Source: Kallipyga massiliensis ph2 (GTDB lineage: Bacteria; Bacillota; Clostridia; Tissierellales; Peptoniphilaceae). From it: 64,000 bases of DNA. Positions 62,278 to 64,000 of the stretch are shown here, piece by piece; within the stretch, counting starts at the first letter, position 1, and every line of letters starts with the position of its first letter. Below the pieces are notes generated by a model. That model searched no databases, had not been told where the DNA came from, and worked only from the letters and a program-made list of their open reading frames with translations. Location of the stretch: positions 136,146-200,145 of the forward strand of contig NZ_HE978586.1 in assembly GCF_000311985.1 (NCBI RefSeq), in the 5' to 3' direction. The translations under genes were made by a program, and so were the position numbers.

Positions 62278-63925
62278 CCTGGTCTCCTTTCCGGTCATCT
62301 TCCCCGACCGGGATCTCCATTAATGCTGCCTCATAAGGCCGGAGGTTCTCCCCAACCCGGCCCTCCTCATAGGAAGAAAAGAGGCAGGGGCCGGACAGAT
62401 AAGACCGGGAAGGCTTGACCGAGAGGTTGATTTGGAAGAGGAGACCCTCCCCTTCCTCTGTCCTCCGCTCGAAGGCCCAAACCGACCCCTTCTGATCAAG
62501 CTCATGGAAGTCCCCTTCCAGGAGGGGGGCTGACCCCTTCCGGTAGGCCAGGAGGCGGCGGTAGAAGTGGAGGAGGGAGTCGGGATCCCCCTCCTCCTCA
62601 GCCACATTGCAGGTCACATGATTGTGGTTGATCCCCAGCCAGGGTTTTCCCGTGGTAAATCCGGCCCCGGCCTCCCCCGACCACTGCATGGGGGTCCGGG
62701 CATTGTCCCGGCTCTTGGCCCGCATGACCTTCCAATAGAGACCCCGGGGAAAATGAGCCTTCCGGATGATGGACCAGACCTGGCGGGATTCCACATCTTC
62801 CACCTGGTCCATGGAAGTAAAGTCGAAGTTGGTCATGCCGATCTCCTGGCCCTGGTAGATGTAGGGGGTTCCCCGGAGGGAAAGAAGGAGAAGGGCCAGG
62901 GCCTTGCCGGATTCCCGGGGATAGGTCTCGGGATCGCCGAAGCGGGAGAGGGATCTTGGCTGGTCGTGGTTTTCAAAGTAAACCGTATTCCAGGGAAGGG
63001 CGGCCTGCCACTTAGCCAGGACCTTGAAAAATCGCCCGGGCGAGAAGGACCGGGGGAACCACTTGACCCCAAAGCAGTCAGTCTCCATATGCTCAAAGGC
63101 AAAGACCGCCGAGAGCTCCTCCCGGTCGGGGTCGGTCAGTCGATGGGCCTCATCCGGGTCCACAAAGACCGTCTCCCCCACCGTATAGGCCTCATGTGGC
63201 GCCCAAATCTTTTGGTGAAAGTTCTTAAGGAGGACGTGGAGGCCGGGCCGGGAGAGGTAGAACTCGCTTCCCCGGAGGACCGGGCGGAAGGCCCCATCCT
63301 CCAGGCTGTCTTTATGGATGATGTTGATGACGTCCAGGCGGAAGCCCTTGACCCCCTTGTCCAGCCAGAAGGTCATAACTTCCTCCATGGCCTCCACCAC
63401 CAGGGGGTTCCGGTAGTTGAGGTCGGCCTGCTCCTTGGCAAAGAGGTGGAGGTAATATTCCCCCCTCTCCTCGACATATTCCCAGGTGTCCCCCCCGAAA
63501 AACCCGGTCCATTTGTTAGGCTTTTTCCCCCCCTTGCCGGGCCGCCAGATGTAGAAGTCCTTGTAGGGCTCCTCCCCCTGGATGCTCTTTTGGAACCAGG
63601 GGTGGTCGGTGGAGGTGTGGTTGATGACCATGTCCATGATGATCCCTATCCCCCGCCGGTCCGCTTCAGCCACCAGGCGGTCGAAGTCCGCCATGGTTCC
63701 GAAATCGGGGTGGATAGCATAGTAGTCGGAGATGTCATAACCATTGTCGTAGTTGGGCGAGGCGTAGAGGGGAGAAATCCAGAGGAGGTCCACCCCGAGT
63801 TCCTTCAGGTAGTCCAACTTGCTGATGATGCCCGGAATATCCCCAATCCCGTCCCCATTGGAATCGCAAAAACTCCGGGGATAGATCTGATAGATCACTT
63901 TGTCCTTCCACCAAACTCGGCCCAT
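62270..63925 (-). CDS. alpha-glucosidase, GH13 (oligo-1,6-glucosidase/MalL-like)
   Basis: 551 residues from ATG 63925 (MGRVWWKDKVIYQIYPRSF) with GGAGG 5 nt upstream. GH13 regions: MDMVINHT (region I), GFRLDVINIIHKD with nucleophile Asp (II), YTVGETVFV with acid/base Glu (III), and ENHDQPRS (IV). The Val after the nucleophile (DV) is the pattern of alpha-1,6-active oligo-1,6-glucosidases and dextran glucosidases; sucrose and isomaltose-type sugars are possible substrates. First gene of the operon; the operon could process raffinose-type sugars to hexoses. Confidence 0.93.
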   Translation of the reverse strand: MGRVWWKDKVIYQIYPRSFCDSNGDGIGDIPGIISKLDYLKELGVDLLWISPLYASPNYDNGYDISDYYAIHPDFGTMADFDRLVAEADRRGIGIIMDMVINHTSTDHPWFQKSIQGEEPYKDFYIWRPGKGGKKPNKWTGFFGGDTWEYVEERGEYYLHLFAKEQADLNYRNPLVVEAMEEVMTFWLDKGVKGFRLDVINIIHKDSLEDGAFRPVLRGSEFYLSRPGLHVLLKNFHQKIWAPHEAYTVGETVFVDPDEAHRLTDPDREELSAVFAFEHMETDCFGVKWFPRSFSPGRFFKVLAKWQAALPWNTVYFENHDQPRSLSRFGDPETYPRESGKALALLLLSLRGTPYIYQGQEIGMTNFDFTSMDQVEDVESRQVWSIIRKAHFPRGLYWKVMRAKSRDNARTPMQWSGEAGAGFTTGKPWLGINHNHVTCNVAEEEGDPDSLLHFYRRLLAYRKGSAPLLEGDFHELDQKGSVWAFERRTEEGEGLLFQINLSVKPSRSYLSGPCLFSSYEEGRVGENLRPYEAALMEIPVGEDDRKGDQDD

Positions 63926-63958
63926 AGTATCCTCCTTTTTCTCCAAACTTGCCTTTCT

Positions 63959-63967
63959 ATTATATCA
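63959..63967 (-). promoter_or_regulatory. extended -10 promoter of the glucosidase-galactosidase-symporter operon
   Basis: TGATATAAT on the minus strand, 34 nt before the ATG. The -35 region is poor. Confidence 0.6.
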
Positions 63968-63980
63968 AAAGGAAGAGGCC

Positions 63981-63996
63981 GGGAAAGCGATTACGG
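63981..63996 (-). promoter_or_regulatory. cre-like site (possible CcpA control)
   Basis: On the minus strand CCGTAATCGCTTTCCC keeps the core GnnAnCGnnTnC of the CcpA operator, but the outer T/A positions are G/C. It lies just upstream of the -10, fitting carbon-catabolite control, though the match is partial. Confidence 0.3.
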
Positions 63997-64000
63997 AAAA

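Overview
The window reads as chromosome from a GC-rich member of the Bacillota, probably an anaerobic Clostridia or Tissierellia-like Gram-positive. The evidence is the complete S10-spc-alpha ribosomal operon followed by ecfA1-ecfA2-ecfT-truA, a lysine L-box riboswitch, a class III fructose-bisphosphatase, CWB2 cell-wall-binding repeats, SH3b-NlpC/P60 hydrolase and Bce/Van-like two-component plus FtsX-type ABC genes. Strong AGGAGG ribosome sites and TTG/GTG starts are common. The genus is not certain. I see no rRNA, tRNA, CRISPR array, IS element or phage genes.

Layout. 1-2000: AT-richer accessory DNA with a lipoprotein cut by the window edge and a Fic protein with paired palindromic operators. 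2074-5061: trpS and a secreted NlpC/P60 hydrolase. 5238-12354: truA, the ECF transporter core, an L,D-transpeptidase, a mutarotase-like protein and a cation efflux protein, all downstream of the ribosomal operon. 12425-26940: 31 genes from rpsJ to rplQ on the minus strand, behind a structured leader of about 280 nt. 27358-29862: a large CWB2 surface protein whose promoter spacer is a (TA)9 tract. 30113-32467: a lysine-type ABC transporter under a lysine riboswitch. 32910-37988 (plus strand): fbp, a HAD phosphatase, galT and a membrane protein. 38140-43352: an AT-rich insert with transporter, M20 amidohydrolase, DSD1-like PLP enzyme, RidA and a divergent YheO/DauR-type regulator, which looks like a horizontally acquired D-amino-acid or N-acyl-amino-acid catabolic module. 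43686-51546: ctpA-uvrB-uvrA-phospholipase-like-tadA. 51713-57043: two-component system and FtsX-type ABC exporter. 57166-57699: zinc-ribbon membrane protein. 58515-63925: an alpha-glucosidase, alpha-galactosidase and GPH sugar symporter operon.

The most unusual content is not coding. Two convergent intergenic regions (43353-43685 and 57700-58514) hold tandem arrays of short palindromic units. There are three sequence families (4, 6 and 6 units). Two of them share a 35-nt palindrome on a period of about 43 bp, with compensatory changes between units and a second possible pairing between neighbouring units. A 122-bp nested inverted repeat separates the two arrays of the second region. I know no named element with this design.

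Functionally the window joins translation (ribosomal operon, trpS, tadA, truA), envelope work (NlpC/P60, L,D-transpeptidase, CWB2 protein, CtpA), nutrient uptake (ECF core, lysine ABC, GPH symporter) and sugar metabolism (GH13, GH36, galT, fbp).
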